The notes under the pieces were generated by a model that was not told where the DNA came from, searched no databases, and saw only the letters and a list, made by a program, of their open reading frames with translations. A stretch of 64,000 nt of DNA, taken from contig CAVRVX010000002.1 of the NCBI GenBank assembly GCA_963724735.1, forward strand, positions 196,381-260,380, read 5' to 3'. Shown one piece after another: positions 8,444 through 16,863 of the stretch (the first letter of the stretch is position 1; each line of letters opens with the position of its first letter). This DNA comes from Rhodoplanes sp963724735 (GTDB taxonomy: Bacteria; Pseudomonadota; Alphaproteobacteria; Rhizobiales; Xanthobacteraceae). Both the position numbers and the translations under genes were made by a program.

Positions 8444-9616
8444 GTGAAAAACCTGATCGCACGCTTGCTCCGCCCGGCGGAGCGGAAAGCTTCGCGCACG
8501 GCGCGGCTGATCCAGCTTTCGTCGCCCGGGCGCGCGCGGTGGACGCCGCGCGACTATGCGGCGCTGGCGCGCGAGGGCTTCGTCGCCAACGCGATCGTGC
8601 ATCGCGCGATCAAGCTGGTGGCGGAGAATGTCGGCGCGCTTGCCTTCCTCGTCTATGAGGGCGCGCAGGCGCTCGACAAGCACCCGCTCGCGGCGTTGCT
8701 GGCGCGCCCCAATCCGCGGCAGGACGGTGCCGGCTTTCTTGAAGCGGTCACCGCCTATCTCCTGATCAGCGGCAACAGCTATATCGAAGCGGTCAGCCTC
8801 GACGGCGCGGTGCGCGAGCTCTACGCGCTGCGGCCCGACCGCATGCGCGTCGTGCCGGGGCCGGACGGCTGCGCGCAGGCTTATGAATACACGGTGGCGT
8901 CGCGCACCGTACGCTTCGAGCAGGTGCGCCCGTCCCGCCGATCATGCATCTGACGCTGTTCAATCCGCTCGATGACCATTACGGGCTGGGCGCGCTCGAA
9001 GCCGCCGCCGTCGCCATCGACACGCACAACGCAGCCGCCGCGTGGAACAAGGCGCTGCTCGACAACGCGGCGCGCCCATCCGGCGCGCTCGTCTATGCCG
9101 GGCCGGACGGCGCGGTGCTGTCCGATAGCCAATACGAGCGGCTCAAGCGCGAGCTCGAAACCACCTATCAGGGTTCGGCCAATGCCGGCCGCCCGCTGCT
9201 GCTCGAGGGCGGGCTCGACTGGAAGGCGATGTCGCTCTCGCCCAAGGACATGGACTTCATGGAGGCGAAGCACACGGCGGCGCGCGAGATCGCGCTCGCC
9301 TTCGGCGTGCCGCCCATGCTGCTCGGCATTCCCGGCGACAACACCTACGCCAATTACCAGGAGGCGAACCGCGCCTTCTGGCGCCACACCGTGCTGCCGC
9401 TCGCGAACCGCATCGCGAGCGCGCTCGCGCAATGGCTTGGACCCGCCTTCGGCGCGGGCGTCACGCTTGTCGATCGTACCCGACCGCATCGATGCGCTCA
9501 GCGCCGACCGCGACTCGCTGTGGGAGCGTGTGACCAATGCGCCGTTCCTCACGGTGAACGAGAAGCGCGAACTGCTCGGCTTCGGCCCGCTCGAAGGCGG
9601 CGACCGGCTGGAGTGA
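8444..9616 (+). CDS. Phage/GTA portal protein (two frameshifts)
   Basis: Starts at GTG 8444 behind ttggag. The frame breaks near 8935 and again near 9470; repaired it is ~390 residues, the normal size of HK97-type portals. Typical features in order: FVANAIVHRAIKLVAENVG, LLARPNPRQDGAGFLEAV, YLLISGNSYIE, YALRPDRMRVVPG, LTLFNPLDDHYGLG, then FGVPPMLLGIPGDNTYANY and a C-terminal MTxxERR-like part (LTVNEKRELLGF). The portal is the dodecameric ring at the DNA entry vertex. The breaks may be sequencing indels or real decay; the protein is conserved everywhere else. Confidence 0.85.
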
Positions 9617-9639
9617 GGCGGGAAACGGGGGGCTAGCCC

Positions 9640-9664
9640 GGAACAGGTCTACGGTTCGACCGTT
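9640..9664 (+). promoter_or_regulatory. EcfG-type (general stress) promoter
   Basis: ggaac at 9640-9644, exactly 16 bases, then cgtt at 9661-9664, matching the EcfG sigma factor consensus GGAAC-N16/17-CGTT of alphaproteobacteria. It lies 49 bases before the start of the DUF4142 gene. Confidence 0.7.
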
Positions 9665-9713
9665 AAGTCGATACCGTCGCACGCGCGACGAACACTGACG
9701 GGAGGTCCGAAAG

Positions 9714-11053
9714 ATGAGGAGAGTTCTGTTCATTCTGGGGCTCGTCGCCGCGGCGGCTTGGGCGAGTTCCGCTTCCCTGGCAGCCGACAAGGCGAGCGAG
9801 AGATTCGTGCGGGCGGCTATCGAGGGCAACCTGGCGGAGATCGACGTGGGCAAGCTGGCCCAGGACAAGGGTGCCAATGACGGCGTGCGCAACTTCGGCA
9901 AGGTGCTGGTCGAGGATCACTCCGCCGCCAATCAGAAGGCGATCGCGCTCGCGAACTCTTTGGGCATCAAGGCGCCCACCGCGCCCACCAAGAAAGAGAA
10001 GGCGGAGTACGACCGACTTTTTTTTTTCTTTAAATATTAATATTTAAATTAGATTATTTTTTTATGCTGCGCTAAGATGAAAAAAGAATAAAAAAGAAAG
10101 AGTAAGGTAGAGCGAGACACGACAAACGCTCGCCCAAAAGATAGAGAATGCGCATGCATCACATACCCCCTAGAATAAAACGCGATGAAATAGCGAAAAA
10201 AGAGATAGAAAGAAAAAAGAGAAAAAAAAAGAAAGATAAAGAAGATGATATAAAGAAGAATAAAGAAGATAAAAACAGCTATCAGCTTGTCGCACATTTA
10301 TGACTGACCGAATCGTCCTCCTTAAAAGAGATATTATATAAATGTTTTTATATGAGATTAGAGATAATTTTATTTATGAGATAAAAGAGATGTTTATAAA
10401 ATATATAGTATATATTAATTTTTTTAATTAAGATTAATATTTGTTATTATATATGATTAAGATGTGATTTTTATAGATGATGTGTTAATGATTTTGTTTA
10501 TAGATATTGAATTGGATTTTTTCGATGATTTCTCTCGTCTCTATATATTTTCCTTTTGCGATATAGTCTCCAACAGATCGGCGGATCTAAAGCTAGAAGG
10601 TTGAGTTTTTTTTTTTTTGTTGTTTTTTGTTTTTTATTGATTTAGATATTGTCAAGTTCGGTTTGCGTGATTTAGTTGTGTTTAGTTTGAGATTATTGTT
10701 CGAATTTTTTTGTTAGTTATTTTTGTTCGTTATTGTTATTAAATATTTATATTTTTTATTATTATTATTATATTATATAAATAAATTTTTTTTTTAATAT
10801 TTTATATTTAAAAAATTAAAAAAATAAATTATAAAAAAAAAAAATTTTATTGTCCAAGCTCAACGGCGCGGCTTTCGACAGCGCCTTTATCAAGGCGATG
10901 ATCGAAGATCACAAGAAGGCGATCCACGCATTCGAGCGAGTCGCCAAGAAGGACGGCGACGTGGCGCAATTCGCGAAAGACACGCTGCCGACCTTGGAAA
11001 AGCATCTGAAGGACGCGGAAGCGCTGCGCGGCGGCGCCAAGGCTGCGCGCTAG
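9714..11053 (+). pseudogene. DUF4142 family periplasmic protein, split by an AT-rich block
   Basis: The 5' part (9714-10018) begins MRRVLFILGLVAAAAWASS, a signal peptide ending near SLAADK, followed by the DUF4142 helices ERFVRAAIEGNLAEIDVGKL and VLVEDHSAANQKAIALAN. It breaks off after KAEYDRL. The 3' part resumes at 10850 with LSKLNGAAFDSAFIKAMIEDHKKAI, through LPTLEKHLKDAEALRGG to the stop. Joined, the two give a full family-length protein of ~169 residues with nothing lost, so the gene was intact before the 831-base block appeared. DUF4142 proteins are ferritin-like, often stress-induced. A strong ribosome site (gggagg) and an EcfG promoter precede it; a terminator follows. Confidence 0.85.
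10019..10849. other. 831-base AT-rich low-complexity block inside the DUF4142 gene
   Basis: Composition changes abruptly from high GC to very high AT at both borders. The first ~250 bases are A/G-rich on this strand, the middle is AT-rich, and the part around 10600-10760 is T/G-rich, ending in long A and T runs. No gene, inverted repeats, transposase or clear target duplication is visible. A few GC-richer islands (around 10125-10175 and 10285-10320) stand out. It is either an assembly or gap-filling artefact or an unusual insertion; the sequence favours an artefact. Confidence 0.85.
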
Positions 11054-11081
11054 CTTCGGCGGCGACCGGTCGATCTGCAAA

Positions 11082-11111
11082 AACCCTCCGTCGTCGGGCG
11101 GAGGGTTTTTT
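11082..11111 (+). terminator. Rho-independent terminator after the DUF4142 gene
   Basis: Perfect stem aaccctccg / cggagggtt (11082-11090 and 11099-11107) followed by T-residues to 11111. Confidence 0.9.
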
Positions 11112-11210
11112 CATGTCCGGGCGTTTGTTCGGCTCCCGCGCGAACCGAAGTGTTCCTGCAGGTCGCTCCGTCCTCAAAAGAGCTTTTCTGTCGATGGACG
11201 AGGAGGGTCG

Positions 11211-11393
11211 ATGGACACCTTGCACACCATGCTGCGTTCGCTGACCGGCGAACGCAAATCGCAGCCGTCTCGCCTGACCGCCTTCCGCGAGTTTCTCGAC
11301 CAGCTCGACCGTCTCGGCCGCCGTGCGCCCGCGCGCCGCAACGCGGCGACGACGAAGCGCAAGGCGAGCGTGAAACGCAGCGACAAGCGCTGA
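11211..11393 (+). CDS. Small basic protein between portal and protease
   Basis: 60 residues, MDTLHTMLRSLTGERK..., with a helical segment (FREFLDQLDRLGRR) and an Arg/Lys-rich tail. A possible ribosome site (gaggagg) lies just upstream. In gene-transfer agents a small gene (g3.5) sits at this place between portal and protease, but I see no membrane segment as in some g3.5 proteins, so only the position fits. Function unknown. Confidence 0.5.
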   Translation: MDTLHTMLRSLTGERKSQPSRLTAFREFLDQLDRLGRRAPARRNAATTKRKASVKRSDKR

Positions 11394-11457
11394 GCTTCGC
11401 AATCCTGAACGAACGGATTTGGGAACCTTGCCGTCCGCAAGGGGCGCGGGGAGAGTC

Positions 11458-12036
11458 ATGCTTGCACCGAACCAGACCATTCGCACGGCGACGATCGACA
11501 GCGACGGCGCGGTGGAAGGCTACGCGTCGCTGTTCCACGCGGTCAATTCGACCCGCGACATGGTGATGCCGGGCGCGTTCGCGCAGACCTTGCGGACGCG
11601 CGGGCTGCGCCGCATCCCCATGCTGTTCCAGCACGATCCCGCCGAGCCGATCGGCGTGTGGCTCGATTTGTTCGAGGACGGGCGGGGCTTGCGCGCGCGC
11701 GGCCGGCTGATCGCCGACGTGGCGCGGGCGCGGGAAGTGCTGGCGCTGGTGCGGGCCGGCGCGATCGACGGCCTCTCCATCGGCTTTCGCACCGTGCGCG
11801 GCCGCATCGATCCGCGCACGCGCGTGCGGCAGCTCGAACAGATCGATTTGTGGGAAATCTCCATCGTGACCTTTCCGCTGCTGTCCGGCGCGCGCGTGCG
11901 CGCGGTCGAGAAAGGGCAGGGCGGATCAGTGGCGCGGCGCTCGACGACGTCCAGCCGCGCCGAGCGCGCCTGGCGCACGATTACGAGCGCGGGCGCAGTG
12001 CGCCGCGGCGTCTCCGGGCGGCAGGCGAGCGCGTAG
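11458..12036 (+). CDS. HK97-family prohead protease
   Basis: 192 residues. The opening (GYASLFHAVNSTRDMVMPGAF) and the catalytic residues H59 (LFQHDP), S107 (DGLSIGF) and E133 (LWEISIVTFP) fit the U35/S78 prohead protease family, which processes the capsid and matures the procapsid. ATG at 11458 is supported by the ggggag site; an in-frame ATG lies at 11419. Toxin B starts two bases after its stop, so the two are almost certainly co-transcribed. Confidence 0.92.
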   Translation: MLAPNQTIRTATIDSDGAVEGYASLFHAVNSTRDMVMPGAFAQTLRTRGLRRIPMLFQHDPAEPIGVWLDLFEDGRGLRARGRLIADVARAREVLALVRAGAIDGLSIGFRTVRGRIDPRTRVRQLEQIDLWEISIVTFPLLSGARVRAVEKGQGGSVARRSTTSSRAERAWRTITSAGAVRRGVSGRQASA

Positions 12037-12038
12037 CC

Positions 12039-13186
12039 ATGCCCTATTCGTTCGACGAGCTGGTCGCGCATCAGCGCCGCCGCTGGATGCGGCCGGATGC
12101 GCATCTTTTCGTGCGGCCGGATGCGCGAGGCTTCGCGGATTGCGACGCCGCGCGCTGGCGCGAGCGTCTGCTGCACCGGGACCACAAGCTCTGGAATTTT
12201 CACGCCGCCCATCACCGGCGCACGGACCCGGCTTCGCCACTGGGGGGCAATCCTCCGCCCGCTGCCGAGTTGGCGCGCCTGCAAGCGCAGCACGATTCGA
12301 TCCAGCATGCCTTCGTGCAGCTTCAGCAGGAGCGCCGACGCAAACGCGCCCTGCAGCACGCGGAAGCGGAGCGCCTGAAACGCCGTTATGACGCGGCCTG
12401 GGACAAGTTCATCGCCGCCTTCAACCGCCGCTGGGACGTCTGCCGCAAGGCGCTGCACCCCTCGCATTACGATCCCAACCAGCCCCGCGTTCCTGCTGGC
12501 AATCCCGACGGCGGCCGGTGGACGCGCGAGGGCGGGAGCAGGACAATCGCGGGCACTGCCAGAAGGGTCGACCGTGTGCGCCTTGCTGATGCGGGCAGCC
12601 AAATCAATCCGAATGTCCTATCCGACGCCCCGACTGTTGGATATCCAGGTCCGCAATATGCGGAGGCAGCTCCGCCCAGCGGCTTCCGCGCCGCGGCGAC
12701 GCCAACCGACGTAGTTCTGCCGGACGGCTCGAAAATACCCGACAGAAGTCGCCGACCGGTTACATGCAGTCGCCGGTCGCCGACCTTTCACCCGTGGCGC
12801 AGGCCGGGCGGAAGACCGGCGAGATTTACCGATCTCTACTCGAGAGTCCCGAAGGCGGAGCCGGCGCCATTGGCTTTCTTGGTCTCTCGATGTATCGTGA
12901 CCTCAGCCAAGGTGGCACGTTCGACTATCAGCGCGAGGCGAACCCGAACGGCGGCTATACTCAGCTTCCGCATTATCGGAATGTTTCAAATTTCAATGTC
13001 GGGCTGTATAGCCAACAGGCCGGGCTTACGCTCCATGAGACGCTGAGCATCGCAGGGATTTATGCGAGGTTCGGTTCGAGCAATGCCCGACCCGAAGAAC
13101 CCTATGCTCTCCACCCAGACACCCGACACTACACCGAATACGGTTACGAAGTCGGACGAAGCGGGCTCTTTGGCACGCCTAGATAA
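12039..13186 (+). CDS. Polymorphic toxin B: same N-terminal region, different C-terminal domain (one frameshift)
   Basis: Begins MPYSFDELVAHQRRRW and continues PDAHLF, RERLLHRDHKLWNFH, a long helical charged stretch, then YDPNQPRVPAGNPDGGRWT (12468-12524) and a linker INPNVLSDAPT...GPQYAE parallel to that of toxin A. The frame breaks near 12740; the second frame continues SPTGYMQSPVADLSPVAQAG, MYRDLSQGGTFDYQ, YRNVSNFNVGLYSQQAGLTL and ends with EYGYEVGRSGLFGTPR. The NFNVGLYSQQAGL core is reminiscent of the Ntox44 bacterial toxin fold, but this is a weak resemblance. Repaired length is ~382 residues. Confidence 0.7.
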
Positions 13187-13634
13187 GCGGCATGGAGCAT
13201 TCGTTCGGTCTCTCCGTATGGTCACGGTTATTGTCGGAATTAGCGCCGGCCTCCTCGGCTCCTGCTACCTCGTGCTGCTCGCGCCATGGCGCGGCCCGGC
13301 CTGTATCACCGAGTCCAGGAAGACGATTTCCGATCCGTCCGGGTACGACTTCGAGATTACTGATACATATTGCTCAGCCATTGCTCATACCGCCACCGCC
13401 TATATTTACGGTTGGAAGAGGGGCGAGCGCGAGCGGACGCTCTTATTCGAATACGATCCGGTCGAGATCGCCGGGCTGCCGACGGTCCAGCTCTCGGCGG
13501 ACAAAATCGTGATAACGGTTCCAAAGGTGAGTTCGATCTTCGCAAGACGACAGACTTGGCGCGGAATGCAAATCGATTACAACGTCGGGCGTGTCATTTA
13601 CCCGACGAAGGAAACAATCCTCGACCACAAATAG
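13083..13634 (+). CDS. Putative membrane immunity protein next to toxin B
   Basis: 183 residues: a polar N-terminus, one clear transmembrane helix (MVTVIVGISAGLLGSCYLVLL), then an extracytoplasmic beta-rich domain with cysteines (PACITESRK, ITDTYCSAIAHT) and a QIDYNVGRVIYP end. It overlaps the toxin B 3' end by ~100 bases; the ATG at 13218 would avoid that. Genes directly after a polymorphic toxin usually encode immunity, and membrane-anchored forms are known. The role is inferred from position only. Confidence 0.5.
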   Translation: MPDPKNPMLSTQTPDTTPNTVTKSDEAGSLARLDKRHGAFVRSLRMVTVIVGISAGLLGSCYLVLLAPWRGPACITESRKTISDPSGYDFEITDTYCSAIAHTATAYIYGWKRGERERTLLFEYDPVEIAGLPTVQLSADKIVITVPKVSSIFARRQTWRGMQIDYNVGRVIYPTKETILDHK

Positions 13635-13692
13635 ATGCAACACGAGACGGAAAATGGCTCGTGACGACTTGCTGCGACGGCAACAATAGGCG

Positions 13693-14064
13693 TGCTTCAA
13701 TCCCGACCGGCCGCGCGTGCCCGCGGGCAACCCCGATGGCGGGCGATGGACGAGCGGGGGCAGCGCGGGCGGCGTTAGCACAGGCGGCGGCATCAATGAT
13801 CCGCGCGTCCCGTCCGACGCGACGCCGGACAACGAATGGAAGCCTGGAGCGCAATATCAGATCGGTATTTCCGTCATTCTCGAGGACGAGGAAGCCCGCG
13901 GTGGGCACGGGGATCCGCAAGCACGTGGGAAGAAGCGACGAAGATCCGTCGGGAGCTTGACAATCGACCGCCACCGAAGCTCGAGCTCTAACTTACATTT
14001 GCGTCCCTCGCCTTGGAGCAAGACGACGCATTGCTGGATAGCAACATATGAAGGCATTGCGTAA
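13693..14064 (+). pseudogene. Orphan toxin module fragment
   Basis: Reads CFNPDRPRVPAGNPDGGRWT and then STGGGINDPRVPSDATPDN...GAQYQ, the same joint and linker as toxin A, with strong DNA similarity to 7241-7400. What follows is out of frame. In another frame, 13919-13945 reads KHVGRSDED, close to the HVGKTDAEL start of the RNase A-like domain, so this may be a decayed second RNase module. No start or N-terminal half precedes it. It abuts the truncated capsid gene. Confidence 0.65.
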
Positions 14065-14152
14065 GGCAGGTTTGAAACAGCCCTTGCGGCGGTTACGGCG
14101 ATAAGCCGCCGCGCTTCTCTCTATCTTCAACCCCAATCCGATCCCGACTGCG

Positions 14153-15142
14153 GTGCGCTCGTTCGCTGCGCGCGAGCACAAGGCGGCGTTCGAGGCCTAT
14201 GTCCGGCGCGGCGACAGCGCGGCGCTGCGGCAGCTCGAAGTCAAGGCGCTGTCGGCCGGCTCGGGGCCGGACGGCGGCTGTCTCGTGCCGCCCGAGGTGG
14301 AGACGGAGATCGGCGCGCGGCTTGCCGCAATCTCGCCGATCCGCTCGATCGCCAGCGTGCGCACGGTCAGCGCCAATGTCTACAAGAAGCCGTTCATGAC
14401 CTCCGGCCCCGCGGTCGGCTGGGTGGGCGAGACCGATGCGCGCCCGCAGACCGGTTCGCCGGTGCTCGACGAGCTGAACTTCCCGGTCATGGAGCTGTAC
14501 GCCATGCCGGCGGCGACCGCGACGCTGCTCGAGGACGCGGCAGTCAATATCGACCAGTGGATCGCCTCGGAGGTGGAGCTTGCCTTCGCCGCGCAGGAGG
14601 GCGCAGCTTTCGTCGCCGGCGACGGCGTCGCGCGGCCAAAAGGCTTTCTCTCCTATCCCACGGTCGCCAACGCCTCGTGGCAGTGGACCAAGATCGGCTA
14701 CATCGCCACCGGCGTGGCGGGGAATTGGCCCGCGAGCAGTCCGTCCGATGTGCTGGTCGACCTCATCTATTCGCTGAAGGCCGGCTACCGCCAGAACGGC
14801 GTGTTCGTGATGAACCGCAAGACGCAGAGCACGATCCGCAAGTTCAAGGATACGACCGGCCAATATCTGTGGCAGCCGCCCGGCGTGCTCGGCGGGCGCG
14901 CGACGCTGCTCAACTTCCCCGTCGTCGAGTTGGAGGACATGCCGGACATCGGCGCCGACGCCTACGCCATCGCCTTCGGCGATTTCACCCGCGGCTATCT
15001 CGTGGTCGACCGCGCCGGCGTCAGCGTGCTGCGCGATCCCTACAGCGCCAAGCCCTACGTGCTGTTCTACACCACCAAGCGCGTGGGCGGCGGCGTGCAG
15101 GACTTCGACGCGATGAAGCTGTTGAAGTTCGCCGCGAGCTGA
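14153..15142 (+). CDS. HK97-family major capsid protein, 5'-truncated
   Basis: 329 residues of a phage/GTA major capsid protein: GGCLVPPEVETEIGARLAAI, SPIRSIASV, GWVGETDARPQTGSP, MELYAMPAATATLLEDAAVN, a KGFLSYP loop, LKAGYRQNGVFVMNRKTQSTIRKFKD, and the C-terminal FGDFTRGYLVVDRAGV. Family members carry another ~80-100 N-terminal residues, the delta/scaffold region removed by the protease. Here an in-frame stop lies at 14102, so that part is missing. The GTG at 14153 is the first usable start but is probably not the original. No head-tail or tail genes follow. Confidence 0.88.
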   Translation: MRSFAAREHKAAFEAYVRRGDSAALRQLEVKALSAGSGPDGGCLVPPEVETEIGARLAAISPIRSIASVRTVSANVYKKPFMTSGPAVGWVGETDARPQTGSPVLDELNFPVMELYAMPAATATLLEDAAVNIDQWIASEVELAFAAQEGAAFVAGDGVARPKGFLSYPTVANASWQWTKIGYIATGVAGNWPASSPSDVLVDLIYSLKAGYRQNGVFVMNRKTQSTIRKFKDTTGQYLWQPPGVLGGRATLLNFPVVELEDMPDIGADAYAIAFGDFTRGYLVVDRAGVSVLRDPYSAKPYVLFYTTKRVGGGVQDFDAMKLLKFAAS

Positions 15143-15337
15143 CGTGCGGCGAGGCGCGACCCCCGCGGCCGCGCGGAGGTGATGGCGTGCGGCCGGCGCG
15201 TCTCTCTAATGATCGTCATCGCCGGGCCGGCGCGAGAGCGCCGAGACCCGGCGATCCAGTTTTGCGGATGCGCGCCCAATCGACCGCTCGCTTCAACCGC
15301 GGCGTCGATGGGCGGCGCTTTCTAGCATCCGATAGGA

Positions 15338-15986
15338 GACCCCCCGGCTCTGCCGGGGTGGCAGTAGCAGTTTGACGTTTAAAGGGGTCCATCGACGAAG
15401 CTTCCGAATCGTGAGCCGCCAAGCACACGAAAGGGAAGTTCATCGATGGACGAGGTTGAGAGCCTAAGTCACACGAAATGGGACTGCAAATATCACGTGG
15501 TCTTCATTCCCAAGTGCCGCAGGAAGACGCTGTACACCGAGCTGCGCAGGCATCTTGGGGAGGTGTTCCGGAAGTTGGCGATGCAGAAGGAATGCCGGAT
15601 CGAAGAAGGGCACCTGATGCCGGATCACGTGCACATGATGATCTCGATCCCACCGAAATATGCGGTGTCGCAGGTCGTGGGCTTCATCAAGGGCAAGAGC
15701 GCCAATCCACCTGGCCCGCGTCTACGGCGAACGTAGGCGCAATCTCGTGGGCCAGCATTTCTGGGCCAGAGGGTACTACGTCTCTACTGTGGGGCGGGAC
15801 GAGCAAGCAATCCGTGAGTACATCAAGAACCAGGAAGAGGAGGATAAGCGCCTGGAGCAACTCAATCTGTGGCGCTGACGTGCCGCCATAGGCGGCACCC
15901 GAACCCGGGATCGCGTTAGCGACCCCAACCAGCCGCTTCGAGCGGCTCACATCCTAAAGCCCCCGGCTCTGCCGGGGGATATTTAC
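15338..15986 (+). mobile_element. IS200/IS605-group element
   Basis: Left end carries the hairpin ccccggc-tct-gccgggg (15342-15358) followed by tggcagtagcagtttgac. The right end carries an inner hairpin agccgcttcgagcggct and an outer hairpin cccccggctctgccggggg, ending gatatttac. Subterminal hairpins instead of inverted repeats are typical of this group, which moves as single-stranded DNA. The same ends recur at 50283-50592. Confidence 0.8.
15446..15878 (+). CDS. tnpA: IS200-type transposase TnpA (one frameshift)
   Basis: Begins MDEVESLSHTKWDCKYHVVFIP, the classic TnpA opening. The HUH metal-binding motif is HVHMMI in MPDHVHMMISIPPK and the catalytic tyrosine lies in REYIKNQ. One extra A near 15704 breaks the frame between GKSA and IHLARVYGE; corrected, the protein has ~143 residues, the normal length. 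Confidence 0.85.
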
Positions 15987-16186
15987 CTGTGGGGCGGGAC
16001 GAGCAAGCAATCCGTGAGTACATCAAGAACCAGGAAGAGGAGGATAAGCGCCTGGAGCAACTCAATCTGTGGCGCTGACGTGCCGCCATAGGCGGCACCC
16101 GAACCCGGGATCGCGTTAGCGACCCCAACCAGCCGCTTCGAGCGGCTCACATCCTAAAGCCCCCGGCTCTGCCGGGGGATATTTAC
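15787..16186 (+). repeat. Exact 200-bp tandem duplication of the IS200 right end
   Basis: 15787-15986 is repeated as 15987-16186. The unit covers the last ~30 codons of tnpA and the right-end hairpins, so the second copy begins inside the transposase frame (ctgtggggcggg) and ends at the same gatatttac. Confidence 0.9.
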
Positions 16187-16290
16187 TCCCTCTCAGGCGT
16201 GAAGCCTATACTGCCCGCAAGCGGTCGAAGCCTGCGCGCCTTGCCGTCCGGCGATCGACATGGCCGAACGCGCACTCAGGTCTTGCCCGG

Positions 16291-16791
16291 ATGACGCCAA
16301 CTAAACACGCCATGGACGCTCCCAGGGTCTACGAGGCGGCCGATCCCATCGCATCGGTGCATCTCGACGAACGACGGCCGGCGCGTGAAGGCTGGGCAGG
16401 GTGGCTCGTCTTGTTCGTCCGCGTGGTGGCCGGGTTGTCGCTGTTGAAGGGGCTGTACCATTGGGTGGCGATCTGCGGCTTCGGTGCCGGTGCTGGCGGC
16501 GGCTTCGAAGCGCACAGCTGGTCGTGGCAGACTGCGACGGTCTTTTTCGCCATCATCGATCTCCTCGCCGGCGTCGGGCTGTGGCTCGGCGCACCTTGGG
16601 GCGCGACGATCTGGCTGACCAGCGCGGTCACGACGATCGTGGTGCACGTGTTCCTGCCGCAGATTTACGGCTTCCAGCCCTTGATTGTCGCTGCGCAGGT
16701 CGCGCTCATCGCGGGCTATATCTTTATCTCTTTCGAGGCGGCGCGCGAGCAAAGCGAGCCACACAGTCCAAGCGTGCCGCCCGCGGATTAA
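16291..16791 (+). CDS. DUF6163 family membrane protein
   Basis: 166 residues with four hydrophobic helices (WLVLFVRVVAGLSLLKGLYHW; ATVFFAIIDLLAGVGLWLG; ATIWLTSAVTTIVVHVFLP; LIVAAQVALIAGYIFIS) between polar ends. The arrangement matches small four-helix inner-membrane proteins of Hyphomicrobiales annotated as DUF6163. Function unknown. ATG at 16312 is an alternative start. The transketolase-like gene follows after 72 bases. Confidence 0.7.
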   Translation: MTPTKHAMDAPRVYEAADPIASVHLDERRPAREGWAGWLVLFVRVVAGLSLLKGLYHWVAICGFGAGAGGGFEAHSWSWQTATVFFAIIDLLAGVGLWLGAPWGATIWLTSAVTTIVVHVFLPQIYGFQPLIVAAQVALIAGYIFISFEAAREQSEPHSPSVPPAD

Positions 16792-16863
16792 AGAAACGTT
16801 GCTTGGATTTGCCGCGTCGATGTGTTCCGCTAAGAACCGAAAAAAATCGCTGCAGGCGCTTCC

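Noticed and set aside
10049..10297. 82-codon minus-strand frame inside the AT-rich block
   Set aside because: Almost only Phe, Leu, Ile and Ser, as expected from A/G-rich low-complexity DNA read backwards.
10019..10849. AT-rich block as a CRISPR array, replication origin or phage-derived insert
   Set aside because: There are no regularly spaced direct repeats, DnaA boxes, or coding frames.
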